64,000 nucleotides of DNA from NCBI RefSeq assembly GCF_047496725.1, contig NC_132976.1, positions 7,176,001 through 7,240,000 on the forward strand, written 5' to 3'. The DNA is from Anoplolepis gracilipes (taxonomy: Eukaryota > Arthropoda > Insecta > Hymenoptera > Formicidae). Positions 27,591-39,500 of the stretch are shown here, in pieces; the first letter of the stretch is position 1, and the number at the start of each line of letters is the position of its first letter. A program made the translations under genes and the position numbers. A model generated the notes under the pieces. That model saw nothing but the letters and a program-made list of their open reading frames with translations, had not been told where the DNA came from and made no database searches.

Positions 27591-27952
27591 ACGACAAAAT
27601 CATACACATACTTACATATATTACATGTACATATATACGTCAACATTATTATATATTCAAGTAACAAATAGATTTATATACAAACACAATCTTATCGTGC
27701 ATATTGGATCAAAATCAAAACCTTTAAATTTATATTTATTTTTTTCTTGTCTGGATAATTTTAAGCAGTTAATTGTCGAATTATGTGCGCAGCAGCTCTA
27801 TGAAAAATGTCGCGAAATCAGTTACACAGAGAAGAGCCGACTCGCTTGGCTGACGCTAACTGCGCGACGACGTTAACGTAAATCCGCGGACCGTGCGTGC
27901 TGTTTCCAGCGCGTTAATTCGTATATCCACCAGCTTTCCGCTTGTGTTTCAG

Positions 27953-28099
27953 ACAATGGACCACCCCCTGTAGAGCAGAGCGATGACGGATGGTTGAACT
28001 TCACAAAAATCACTCGGGCCGAGAGCGGCTGGTACAAGTGCTACACGCGGCATATGCTCGGCATTTTCACCAGCATCGGATATTTTCTCAATGTTCGCT
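27953..28099 (+). CDS. Ig-superfamily protein, internal exon B (second half of first Ig domain)
   Basis: This 147 bp exon follows the acceptor CTTGTGTTTCAG (ending 27952) and ends at a GTGAGT donor at 28100. It is phase 1 on both sides. Joined to exon A it begins DNGPPPVEQSDDGWLNFTK, then ITRAESGWYKCYTRHMLG, and closes with IGYFLNVR. This is the D to G strand half of the domain: an L-N-F-x-x-I E strand, the acidic-x-Gly-x-Tyr-x-Cys F-strand signature and a G strand ending in a beta-type NVR. The Cys here pairs with the SLKC of exon A, with 43 residues between them, which fits an I-set or C2-like domain. One N-glycosylation sequon (NFT) is present. No membrane segment is seen. Confidence is high for an Ig exon and low for any gene identity. 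Confidence 0.88.
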
Positions 28100-28559
28100 G
28101 TGAGTAAATCGTTGTCACGCCACTTTATCGCTTTCAATAGCGTAGATAGGATTTCTCGCGCATTCGAACAGGGACACATCTGGAACTAATAAATGCATTT
28201 TGTCTGACAAACAAAAGAAAAATAGTAAAGGAGTACGCGAAAAGATTTTAAAGAAATATTTTATAACATAGTTTATTATTAAGATTTTTCTACATTGTTT
28301 ATGCCTATTGTTATTAATTTTTTTAGTCACATGATTGACATGATCTTTGTTATTAATACAAAGATTTTATTACAGTCAATATAAAAAATAAGTAACAATG
28401 TAACTAGATATAAAATAATTTAATTAAAAATAAATGTTATAAAATATTAGCGCGTATATGTGAATATTAATGAATATAATTGTTTTATGTATTGTACTTT
28501 ATAAGCGACTTTACAAAAGAATATTTTTCTTGCAGAATTAAAGATATTATATAAAAATG

Positions 28560-28581
28560 TTTTTTTTTTTTTTTTTTTTTT
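28560..28581. repeat. Poly-T run (22 nt)
   Basis: An uninterrupted T homopolymer in an AT-rich intron. No element body is recognisable on either side. Confidence 0.95.
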
Positions 28582-30724
28582 GCATAAATTTATCTATATT
28601 ACTTTTTATCGAATTATTATGATATGAATTTTTTAAATGAGTATTTTAAATACAGTTTATGTACAATACAGTACATTCATAAATTAAAATAATAATAATA
28701 TATCAGATAAAAATATTAGAGAGTAATTAAAATAATATTTAATATACAGCGTTAAAAATATACATAAAGCGACAATAGCAGACAATGAAAGATAAAATAA
28801 CATCGCGGTTACACTTTTTGGCTGATGTATTGTCTACCCCTTGCGCATTTGATAGCACTCGAAGAGACATTCTCCTTGATTCGGAATGCGAAGGGGGTCG
28901 TCGCTGCAGCCAATAACAGGATACCACAGTCATTTGTCAAGAGCGGAAACCGCCGAGCCAACCGGAAATTATCCGTGCCCCGTCGTGAAAATTTGCAAAT
29001 TTCCTACCTAGCCCCATTCCTTCCATCTTGCCATTATAACCAGAGGGCGATGCGCTCCCTGCATTTCAAACTCGCGGTCCTCGTTCCTCTTCTCCCGTTC
29101 TCTTGTCCTCTATCTAACCCTCTATCCTTCTCTCTATCCCTATCTCTATCTCGCTCGCTCTTGTCTGTTCCTTCGACCGACGATGTTGGATACGGGTTTC
29201 CGAGCACCTAATCTCTACGCAATTTAGATGGCTCGAGAGCACCTATAAACCAACCATCCTCCTTCGTGAGAATTATCGATTACACTGCTACTATGTCCTG
29301 TTCGAATCTCCTCTTGGATTACTTATCCGCCGGATAACGTCACGGTGGGTTTAAACCGACGCGCTAATTTCGCCGGCTTGTAGACAGTCTACAGATAGGA
29401 CGTAGTTTAAAAGGACACCTTAACGGGGCCAGGAGTCAACATTATCGGCACGCGAATAGATTTTTTTCGTGTCTTTATCAAGATAAGTAACGCAAACATA
29501 TTTTTCATATACGACCAAAATTAAATGTTTGATAATTAAATATACATATTATAGATATTATATAAAATTCATGTAATTTTAGAAGAAATTTTCATATATG
29601 TATTAGACTGTTTCTATTAGAGATTTTTTTCATAATTTTAAACGAAATATCTCTCTTATAATGTTCAAACGTTGGATTCAACAAAGCATCTTAGATGCGC
29701 ATAATTTAATTAACAGGAACACGAAAGGCATATCAAAGTAATTAGAGATAACGCGATCACAGACGGACGAGTGTATGAGATTCTTAATCGCGTTAGCGCA
29801 CGCGAATCGCATTAAGATTTAGAACGATCACAATCCTTTGCTACAGAAGAAAGGACGGATATATCAAATTTGAAGATAACGAGAATTGTCGAAAAAAGAA
29901 GTAATGTTGGCTGACGAAAAATGTCAAATTACAGGTTTGATTACCGGGATTACATTTTTCTTTTCTCTTTTCTCTTTCCCATGTTTGTTAAAGCGCCGCA
30001 GTAGAGATGTTTGCTGTAAAATTCCGAACAAACTACAAGACAAACGAGGTATAGTCGTGAATCGAGCGAGCGTAAGAGAGGAAGTAAAAGCCTCCTACGC
30101 ATCCGCACCACTTTGATCCCTTTGTTTTGCTATAGGATGAGCCAGAGGATCAGCTTGCTAACTCAAAGGACTGCTACTGCCTCCCGTCCCTCGCTTCTTT
30201 CTCTTTCTCAGTCGAATTCCGTAGCAGTCCGGCTCCAATTCTCGAACAGAGACACGAGCAATCCTCGCACATACCCTCATCTACTCTCCCTTTGCCTCTG
30301 TAACTGTGGACATAGCGCTAGCTGGAGAGCAAACTATCGTAGCCGTATAATTCCATAGGTGGAATCGGAAAAGGATGGCGGGGATGAAGAGAGGTAGAAG
30401 TTGGAACGGACAGTACGTCGCGACGTAATGTCGCGGTGGAAAAGATTTTGTCGAATCCGGCACGCGAGAGTGGAGATTCTGTTTCAACTTTATTCCCCGT
30501 ACGTGCCCCTGATTTCTGATACGAAAGTAATTCTTCGATAAACGGTGAATGAATAATACCGAATCAACATTTTAAATAATGACAAAAATGTATGACATAA
30601 ATTTTAAGGGCATTTTGGCTTAAAAAAATTATACAATACGTGATACGTTTTAAATAGTATTTTTTTTTATAAAACAATATGTTTAACATACAATTGCAAA
30701 TTTTGAAAAATATGCTACTTTTCT

Positions 30725-30746
30725 AAAAAAAAAAAAAAAAAAAAAA
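30725..30746. repeat. Poly-A run (22 nt)
   Basis: An uninterrupted A homopolymer about 250 bp upstream of exon C. No retroposed body is recognisable upstream. Confidence 0.95.
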
Positions 30747-30993
30747 TATATAAATCAGTATCTCATTTTAAGTTATGATTTTTTTATTATAGAATCACAT
30801 ATTTCATTATATATTTTTCTAAAAAATAAATAATCGGCACACTAGAAGAAAAGTATAAAAATACAAGATGAACGCTATATCCTTATTGTGGATTATTTAA
30901 TTTAATTTATTAATCTATACGAGGATGGTAGCACGTATAAGTCCGACTCTTGAGTTTATCACGCGTCGAGAAATTTAAATTAATGGCATTTAG

Positions 30994-31266
30994 ATGATCC
31001 AGATATGGAGACCGAGGCGGAGGCGTTGAATGGCGAGGCGACCGATTCCCGAAGGATGGAGGTGCAGATTGGCGGCGCGGTGACTCTCGAATGCGACGGC
31101 GGTTGTTGGGGCCATGGACCGGGAATGGATCCGGTAGGTGGACCTGGACCTCTCGCTCTAAGCCGAGTGGTGTACCAGGAGGCTGGAGAATATCGATGCG
31201 TCGCGCCGGATCGGAAAATGCAGGACACGTGGCGAGCTCAGTTACCCTACCACATCAAGATTACCG
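30994..31266 (+). CDS. Ig-superfamily protein, internal exon C (atypical second Ig domain)
   Basis: This 273 bp exon follows an acceptor ending at 30993 and ends at a GTGAGT donor at 31267. It is phase 1 on both sides. It continues the frame of exon B as YDPDMETEAEALNGEATDS, an acidic linker, and then a complete Ig-like domain: MEVQIGGAVTLECDGGC, a Gly/Pro-rich stretch, VVYQEAGEYRCVAPDRK, and a G strand ending PYHIKITG. The B-strand Cys (TLEC) and F-strand GEYRC are clear, but only 34 residues separate them. The expected core Trp after the first Cys is displaced, and an extra Cys sits beside a Trp (GGCW). The domain looks compacted, with the C to D strands replaced by a Gly/Pro loop. An ATG at 31005 is in frame but follows a good acceptor in an open frame, so it is unlikely to be the start. 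The protein continues beyond this exon. Confidence 0.85.
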
Positions 31267-32732
31267 GTGAGTCTGATAAAATCTTTACTAAACTAAAAAT
31301 GTCACATTGGTTATAGTCAACATTTTTCCCTCTATATTTTTTCTTACTCGCGTTCGCGTGTGTATCGCGTTCTCAAGTTTGTAAGGAAGAATTTTTCTGT
31401 TCATGGGCGCGAGTTAAACGGTAGAGATTATCCGAGACTCGATTAAATGAGTTACACGTCCACGAGTTACAAATTGTATTGTGATTCACATGACGTCGGT
31501 AATGCGCGAGATATATTGTTGCCACGATTGGTATCTGACGAACATAACATTGTGCGGTGCGTCGCATTGTGTTCGGTCGCATTGTAGGTAGGTTGCGGCT
31601 AACTACCTTGTGCGCACTATCTGGTTCTAAATTTAATTATAACAGTCGGCATTGCATTAACCGTGTTACGGTGGCAACACATTAATTATCGGCTTAAACT
31701 TTTGACGACGTGCTGAGAAATACGTCAGAACGTCGTGCGAAGTTAATGCATTCCTTTAATCTGTTTAATGTAGTTACGTTTTGCTCAAAACAAATAAACT
31801 AGAGCTATATTCGAATGATATAATTCGTGCATTAACGTTTCACACAAAGTTATAGACTCAGCGAATTAAATAAGATATATCATTATGAAACGGGCAAGTC
31901 AAATGAAGAGAACATATTTAACGAGAATGCCTCAATTGATTTGAGAACATTACAGGAAAATTAACAAAGCAAACTACAGATATAATAATCTACAGATATA
32001 ATCTCTTTATGCATATTGAAATTTATATTGAATTAATGTATAAATCGTAGTCTAACTAAATTAGTCAGAAAAGTTAAATTAGTTGAAAAACTGTTAGGAA
32101 ATGTTTTATTTTAAATAATGAGAAAAAAATTTGTTTTTCCGCGATGCATTTTAAACATTGAGGATCGAATAAAATAATTAAATAATCTATATGCATTTCT
32201 TAATATAAAAATTTAACTCTTTTTAAACAAAAGTTATTTGAAAAAATAACGCCATGCGCGAGATGATATTACGAATTTATCTTTATTTTGGTCACATAAA
32301 AGTACGCTACGTTTTAGTCACAAAATTTCTGCAGAAATGTGGAAAAAGAAATGTTTAATTTGTTACATTAATTTATTCTTTCAGATAAAAAGCGTTACGA
32401 CTAACATTACATCGTGATTATGATAATATTTTTTAATGGATATGACCGAATAATAACCATCGTAATGTTTTAACGTTACCGCGTGAAGCTATACGGCTAA
32501 CGATTACATAAAAGTTACGCACCATGTGTAGAGTAATTAAATACTTTTTCACCGTCACATTGCGGCCGGAAAGAATTAATTAAACGATGAGAATGTGAAG
32601 CATTTTTATTCGTTATTAAAGCTTCGTAATAGCTCTTAGTATTATTTGCCATTGAACCGCATCATATATAACGCTGCAGAAATATGCGTATATTATATTA
32701 CTCTCTCTTTGTGAATTATTTAAGATTACAAG

Positions 32733-32737
<5 letters not shown>

Positions 32738-32780
<43 letters not shown>
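32738..32780. repeat. (AT)n microsatellite
   Basis: About 21 uninterrupted AT units, followed by a further stretch of TA-rich sequence up to the inverted-repeat element at 32958. Confidence 0.95.
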
Positions 32781-32785
<5 letters not shown>

Positions 32786-32957
32786 TATAATGTATTGAGA
32801 GAAGAGATATATATTAATAATTATTCACGAATTACATTTCTTTTAATATATATTATTTAGATTTTATTAATATTATATAACATTATATCACTTTAAATCA
32901 ATATTAAATTATACATGTATATATTTATAAATATTATATTATATATGTATATATTTA

Positions 32958-33215
32958 TAGAGTAATTGTCCCTATTATATATAGGTACTGTTCCTGTACT
33001 CATTTAAGTATGCCTTTGTTTTGAATAAGCCATAATAAGTAAAAATAAAGAAAAAAATATTTTTTCATTTAAGTTAAACTATCAATGTATATAATACAAA
33101 AGAAAATATTCTACTCTATTCTACTCTGTTCTATCTTATAGTTTGTTATGACTTATTAAAAATACAAAGGCACTAATAGGTAGGTACGGATACAGTAATA
33201 AGGACAATTACTCTA
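32958..33215. mobile_element. Short TA-flanked inverted-repeat element (MITE-like, about 254 bp)
   Basis: The left end TAGAGTAATTGTCC and right end GGACAATTACTCTA are exact reverse complements, with TA at each edge. Imperfect pairing extends inward for roughly 80 bp on each side, including TGCCTTTGT on the left against ACAAAGGCA on the right. The interior has no coding frame. The structure fits a non-autonomous Tc1/mariner-type miniature element. It sits at the end of a TA-rich repeat, so the TA duplication alone is weak evidence, but the long paired ends are not explained by the microsatellite. Confidence 0.75.
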
Positions 33216-33506
33216 TCTCATATTATTATTTTTTATTTCTATTTTTTTATAATAATCACAGTATCATTGAGAAAAAAGAGACCTTTTGATCTTTCGTTTA
33301 AGCTTACTTTAGTTTAAACTCGCATGCTCTGTCTTTATATCGCTATAAGAAAGTCCCTATATTTATTTATGGTACGTGAGCCTCGAAAGATCGCGCCCAA
33401 ATCGAAACTGTAGTCCCCGAATATGATTTTGAATCTGTGCGTTTTTACTTGGCGAGAATCTCGAGAGACCAAAGCGAAAGCAGACGCTGGTAAAAGTTGA
33501 CGATAC

Positions 33507-33534
33507 GTAGGTAGGTAGGTAGGTAGGTAGGTAG
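33507..33534. repeat. (GTAG)7 microsatellite
   Basis: Seven perfect GTAG units, followed by the degenerate ATAGGTTGG. The unit is a tetranucleotide and differs from the insect telomeric TTAGG pentamer. Confidence 0.95.
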
Positions 33535-36500
33535 ATAGGTTGGTGCAATATAGCTGTTGGTCACTAGATGCACACGTAGCATACTCTTCGGGGATAGTGG
33601 TCAACAGAACGTGACGTCGTATAAGAGAGCAGAATATTGGCTGCGGTCGAGTTAGAGTAGGTTGGGTGGACTTGAACGTCTGAATGATAATGGAATTATA
33701 TATAAAGTATTTTACTTCCGCAATATTAATCGATATTATCGATGGTTGAGTAAGAAGGCTTTAACTTAAAAAAAAAAAAAAAAACTCTTTGTGATTAGAT
33801 TCATTGAAATATTAACATTAAAAATTAGTTTGTTTCTCGAATCAATTTGTATTTTTTAATAATAGAGTTTGACATTTGTTGTTGTTAGAATAAATGATCG
33901 ACAAATAAAATATATGTATACGTATATGTGTAAACATTACAGTGACTCTTTTGTCGATTGCTATTTTGTCATCATATCGCGACTTTGGAAGTCACAATCA
34001 GGGAAAACAACTTTATGATGCGAAATGAGAATTGTTATCACATAAAGTAGACTAGTATAATCTAGCACACTCTATCGAAATGACCTTTCTTCCTTCCTTC
34101 GATAAGATTCCGTACGATATAAGTATCGAATCGAAGATCACAGTTGAGGCTATGTATTGGAAATCGAAGAACACACTGTCGCTTTGCGGTTTTACTTCTG
34201 CAGAGTCCTTTCTATTTGTCTTGGATTCCTTGGCTGGCGAAAGGGCGTTTTTCCTTTACCCGAAATTGTCATTGCCACAACTTCGTGGCGACAGAGAACG
34301 GATCATCCGCGGCGAATAGCATGGATGAAAACGACGCGAAGAATCACGAGCGCGAGGGAAACAGAAGATAGGGAAGAGAGCGCGGAGGAAAGTTTGTGAA
34401 CACTTAACTTTTCTATTCCTCCTTTGGGATCTTGTCCTCGTAAAATAGTTCTCGGACTTCTCATGCCAGGCTTACAATGAGAGCGTGCGTCGATCAGCCT
34501 GAAGGATACGCGAAACACGTAGCAGCGCGCTGTGGTATCTCGTTTCGTTTAGCTTTTAACGAGTTTATGTGGCTCCCGAATGGCTCGTAATTTTAACCCG
34601 GATTTTTGCTAAAAACTTGCACCGTGGAGTGCAAATAAACTTCCTGCTAATTACGTGCCAAGGAGGTTAAAACATAAGATTTATGTTGATGATATTTGAA
34701 TGTAAACTTTTTATTTAAATCTTTTATAATTGAATTAAAAAAAAACATATATACATGTATATCATAGATACAAATAATAGAGAAATTGAGCAATACTTTT
34801 GGTAGAAAAACATGAAAATAAAATATCGAAAAATTTCTTAATCTTGCGTTTTCGCTTATTAAGATAAACGAAGATAAATGAAGTAAAGATAATTAAAATT
34901 GATTCAATGACAGAAAAAAATAAATAATTGATTATCGAAGAGATTTTAACAGAAAATTCTTTTCGTAGTCATCTAAGCGAATTCGTCAATAATTTCTTCA
35001 TTTCGAGTTTCATCACCGTGGCAAGTGGTTCTTGCTCGAGATCTCGTACGATATATTCGCCCGATAAAGAATCACGAGCGTTTCGATGACAAAAAGATGC
35101 TCGTCCATTGAAATACGACGGTGCTGTACGTTCGCGATTGTGAAAGACGTTGAGACAGTTTCGTCTCTTCTTTTCGGTCGCGGATACGACCGTAGGAATA
35201 TAGTACATATGCTCGGTTATTTTTCCCCGCTCTATTTACGATGATAGATGCACAACGTTCTCTTTCTCTTTTATTCGTTGGCGTATCCCCCACGTGGTTG
35301 TGCATTTTCTCTATCTGCTTCCCTCCTTCTACCACCATTCAGCTCGAGAAGCAATCGCTGGAGCAATCCCGACTTCTTATTGATTGTGGCTCGGGGAACT
35401 CGTGCGTGTAAGGCGCTCAGGCTTCAGTCGAATGTAGGTACGCTATCCCGACGAACGCTCTCTACGTCGTTTCCATGGAAATGAAAAGACACAGAAGGCA
35501 CACCGAAATTATTTCGCCGTCGTCGATCGTTGTCCCGCACGCCGGCCATAATTTTTCTACCTCACTTTATCACTCGGCGTAAAACACATACACCTCTCCC
35601 GGGAGTCATGTATCGCGGGGGATATATAAGTTTTCGCTTCGTCCAATATCAAAATATTTCGCCGAGATCCTAATGTATTTCCCTAGCTTGTCGATCCTCC
35701 TTCCCCGGTTTCGCACTTCCCTGATTCCTCCATAATTCAACCGACATTGTCCGTCGTATTTCTGAGAAACGTTGTCGTGAATTTTTTTGACGTCCTTTCC
35801 GTAGAATAGAAAATATCAGAAATTATTCAAGAAAGTGCGATCGATTCGTTAATTATAATAGCGATTAACCAGTTTGATTAAAGATACTTTGTTTTTTCAA
35901 ATCCACGTGCGTCGATAAAATTACATTCTGTAAAATTATGGTCTTTTATGTTATATTTTATGTAGACATTCTTTTACTTTTTGTGTCCGTAAAATAAATT
36001 TAACATACTTACGGACTGAAAGGATCGATATAATTGTCTGTTCGTATGTGATTAAATTCTAATTCCCAAAACTGATATCCAGCAATAACTGCACACAGAT
36101 CTTTTGTTCTTTCCGCATATGTCTCCGAATATATAGCGATATGAGAGGAGGTGAAAATGTTTGTATCATTTAACTTCAAAGCAACCATCTGCTGAATTTA
36201 TTATGAAAGTGCCGTACATGTGGTTTGTATGATATTCGAGTTGTAGAACATGCGGCATATTTGCAATATTTCTCCACCGTACTTAAACGTTTGAAACCGC
36301 GACACACATATGGTTATTGCAAATGCTTGCATCTGTAATATTTGATTTCTCAGCAAGAAGTGGGTAAATAAGAAAAAATTACTTGGAATTTGTTTTGCAA
36401 AAAATAACATATATTTAATTTTCTAAATTTTTTTCAAAGAGATCTGTATATCTAAATATTTTATTTTTTTTAGAAAAATTAAAATAAAGAATAAAAAATC

Positions 36501-39500
36501 CATATATAATTATTCCTTAATTTTAAAGATTAAAAATTGCAATATCAGAAAATTTTAATTTTTGTAACTAATTCTTTATGCATTTATTTCTCTTCAAATG
36601 TTTTTTTTTTTGCAATTGATAATTGTATAATTATTCTTCTCTGTTCTTAGTAGAAAAAATAATGCGGTCTTTGATAATTTTTATTATCAGGCCGCAGTTT
36701 GGCCTTTGCTAGACCTTTGATCGATGAATTTTATTAAGCTTGCTTGGAGACAATAACGTTGGATTTTATGAAACTTGGAAACAATAACTTGAGGTAATAA
36801 CATTTAATTGGAATGAAGCAAAAACTTTCTTTTATTTCCTGCTGTATATATTCAACGGATCTGTAAGCTAAAAATTCTTTTCACTAACAATGGATTTATT
36901 TATGGAACAAGAACATTAATATTTGTATTGTCTAGGTGTTTGATATAAGCTTTTTAATTCTTTACATGAAGGATTCTTTTACATAAAACTGATATACATA
37001 TTAGATATGTCTTTTAAAATTTAATGTATTGAATATTTTTTTCTCATGGAATAATTATTTCGCAATCTTATTTATAATTATATTTATAAATAATATGCAA
37101 TAAAATAATCGGTAAAGTAGTTAGGCATTCATAACGCATTTTTTACATATGTGCGTTATATTTAAGGAAGTACTTAAAAGTAGTCCTTTAATGTATTACA
37201 TGCGTCGCTAAAACTTAACTTTTTATTTTGTAATTATTTTTATCTTGATGCTAAGAAATCTAAAGTTTTGGTATCTAAAGTTTTCTAAATTTGTGAGTCA
37301 GCTGATCCCTTTGACTTCCGTTACTTCGTTAAATGTTCGTTAAATCTTCACACTTTCACAAACTAAGATAAGATGTATTTTTTTTTCTTTTACTAATTTG
37401 TAAAGAGACGAGTTTGAAATAACGGTGATCGAGAACTTACATAATAAAACTTTTGTATGTTCTCGTTAAATCGTACCATCCAAGTTTGCCGAGTGAATAC
37501 CACATACTTATAGCTATTCCGTGGTGGAAAATTCAAGCTTCATTAACAAACTAAACGATGCTGTTTGAATAATGTATAACCGAATAAATATTTTATAACT
37601 GAACAAGAGAGTTTCTGATGAATGCAAACAATTTTCATACAAAATAAAATGCAACCGAGCCTGAGTCTTTGATAATTGAGCAACTAGTTTTCCAAAGTTA
37701 TCGCGCTTATTAAAAGTCTCATTTTTTTTCAGTAAAATTTTGTTTCCTTACCACAATTTACCGTAATTTACACTCAGCGTTTCCTAACTCTATTTACTCA
37801 ACTCTTTTGCTCTGAAAAGCTCTTGCAATCTTAATCGCTGTCGGTTAAGTTACTAGAGAACCGGTTTTCGTAGGAAAACGTAATTAAATCGTTGCAAGAT
37901 ACAACGAAAATTACGGTAATTATCATACTTGTCAACCTCTTCCTTAGACAAGTTTTTGATGCTTGCGATGCTTTAATTAGAGTTATCCATGAAAGTACTC
38001 GATAAATTTTGCATTACTTTACCCGTTGTCGTGTTGGGAAACTTTTGTTGATCCATAAAACACTCGTCGGAATTGAGTATATTTTGGATAGATCAACACA
38101 AGTTTCCGTTGGCGGCGCAGATAACTGCCTTCTGCTCTTCGAGACCAAGCTCTCCAAGAGCTTTCCACGGTTAACCGCGGGAGAGTTAATTTCATCGTAT
38201 CCTGTGCACAACGAGCCCCTTCGCTGTACTGATAAGGATCTGGCGGCGGCTGCTAGATTGTACTTCGTATCAACGCGCGACTTCATATTTGCATGCTTGA
38301 TAAAAGGAGCGAGCGTTCGAATCTCCGAATCATTTGCGCATAAAGGTTTTACGGAACAAAGACTTGATTATGCGATCAAAGTACAGGGAAGAAAAAAGAA
38401 TGAGTCGTCTCGGGCCAATTTCATCCCGGTCGTGATGTTCTGAATTTTTTAAAGCGTCGGAAATCCTGAATTACATAGATAGCTACTTTCCTCCAGAAGA
38501 TCCATCCAGCTTCAAAACGATCTCGCACGGAAATTAAGTCTTTTTATTGTCCGGCGATGTGAACAGAGAACGAGCGAGACATCGTACTTTGTACTAATGA
38601 GCGCACCGAACTTGACGGTTCATTAACGATTAATTACGCGTTCGAGGATACAAAAACCTATCTCGTATAAAGTTAAGATGAACATATTAATATATATATA
38701 TTATTCAACGTTTGTAATTTAATACATTGTCGAGAAGTCTCGAAAGGAGTATCGTCTTCTGTAATTAAAAGTATTTCAAAATTCTAAAATTCTAAAATTT
38801 GGAAAATTATTTTCATGTTTTATGCAATCAAGGATGTATAATAGAATTATACATGTGATTCATTGACAAATTCCTTCTCATAAAAAGGATGAATACAATT
38901 GTACATTTATATATATTAATATTTGATATATAATTTTTTTCACACATATAAATTTTTTTACAAAATTAATTAATATTTTCCTATCACGGATTTTTAATTA
39001 ATATGCCACAATTTCTCATTTTATTTTTAAGTTTTGTTTTAATTATTATATATACGGTTACATTACTAATGAGAGCCTATTACAAATAATAATTATTTTG
39101 AATAAAAAAATAACTTATTTTAGTTTACGTAAATTACTAGTAGTCGATACAGAGAGCACGGTCGATTAGATTTAAATTCACATCGCTATGATCGTCGTTA
39201 TTCAAGCGACATTCGAGCGATGGGAAATAACGACCCGAGAGGCGGCTACGCTGTGTATCGGGCTCAACGCGAACAGAGAAGGGCCAGAATGCACGTAGCA
39301 AAACGTAACCCCGAAAACGATGGTGTACATGGGTCCCCCGAGGGAACTGTGCAGCATTCAAACGAATCGAACGACACACAATCGCAACCCCAGAACGTGA
39401 AAGCGCCTGACCGCAGCTGTAAAAATCCCGCGTTGTCGATAAAAATTGTCTTCTAACGAAGCCAAACCCAAAAAACACGAATGAGCTCTCGGACACCCGT

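Larger units (their letters stand above)
16275..27952 (+). other. Intron between Ig exons A and B (11,678 bp)
   Basis: The intron starts with GTAAGT and ends with TTGTGTTTCAG. Both flanking exons are phase 1 and join as a GAC codon, keeping the frame open. It cuts the Ig domain between strand C and the E/F strands. Contents: a compound A/CT/CA microsatellite at 17437-17547, TA and CA repeats near 18950-19004, a CT tract at 19352-19393, an AAAT repeat at 19934-19960, a TA-flanked MITE-like element at 21111-21438, a small tandem duplication at 21821-21870, and an inverted-repeat element at 27400-27590. A possible alternative exon lies at 18335. The open frame at 26382-26891 (minus) resembles no protein I know. 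No nested gene can be supported. Confidence 0.8.
28100..30993 (+). other. Intron between Ig exons B and C (2,894 bp)
   Basis: The intron begins GTGAGT and ends GGCATTTAG. The flanking phase-1 exons join as a TAT codon, giving ...NVR-Y-DPDME. It contains a 22-base poly-T run at 28560-28581, a pyrimidine-rich tetranucleotide-like tract near 29105-29170 and a 22-base poly-A run at 30725-30746. The open frames here are short, overlap in several registers and carry no recognisable domain. Confidence 0.8.

Noticed and set aside
29280..29320. tRNA-like B-box motif (GTTCGAATCTCC), with a similar one near 38307
   Set aside because: No matching A box, acceptor stem or anticodon arm can be folded at the required spacing.
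31005..31316. Exon C read as a stand-alone small protein starting at the ATG at 31005
   Set aside because: The frame is open upstream to a good acceptor in the phase of the preceding Ig exon, and the 3' part past the GTGAGT donor is intronic. The ATG is an internal Met.
33507..33534. Possible interstitial telomeric repeat
   Set aside because: The unit is GTAG, a tetranucleotide, and not the insect TTAGG pentamer.
35341..35410. Strong acceptor followed by a short peptide ending IDCGSGNSCV, recalling the CGxDNxC motif of integrin alpha subunits
   Set aside because: The match is about nine residues, a stop follows at once, and the flanking residues do not resemble integrins. Judged a coincidence.
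38009..38443. 144-codon plus-strand frame
   Set aside because: No domain, motif or splice context is recognised, and a 90-codon frame lies opposite it. Treated as chance.
39137..39496. Opposed open frames (119 codons minus, 78 codons plus)
   Set aside because: Both are in a short GC-rich patch with hydrophilic, low-information composition. No homology is recognised and no consistent splice signals were found.
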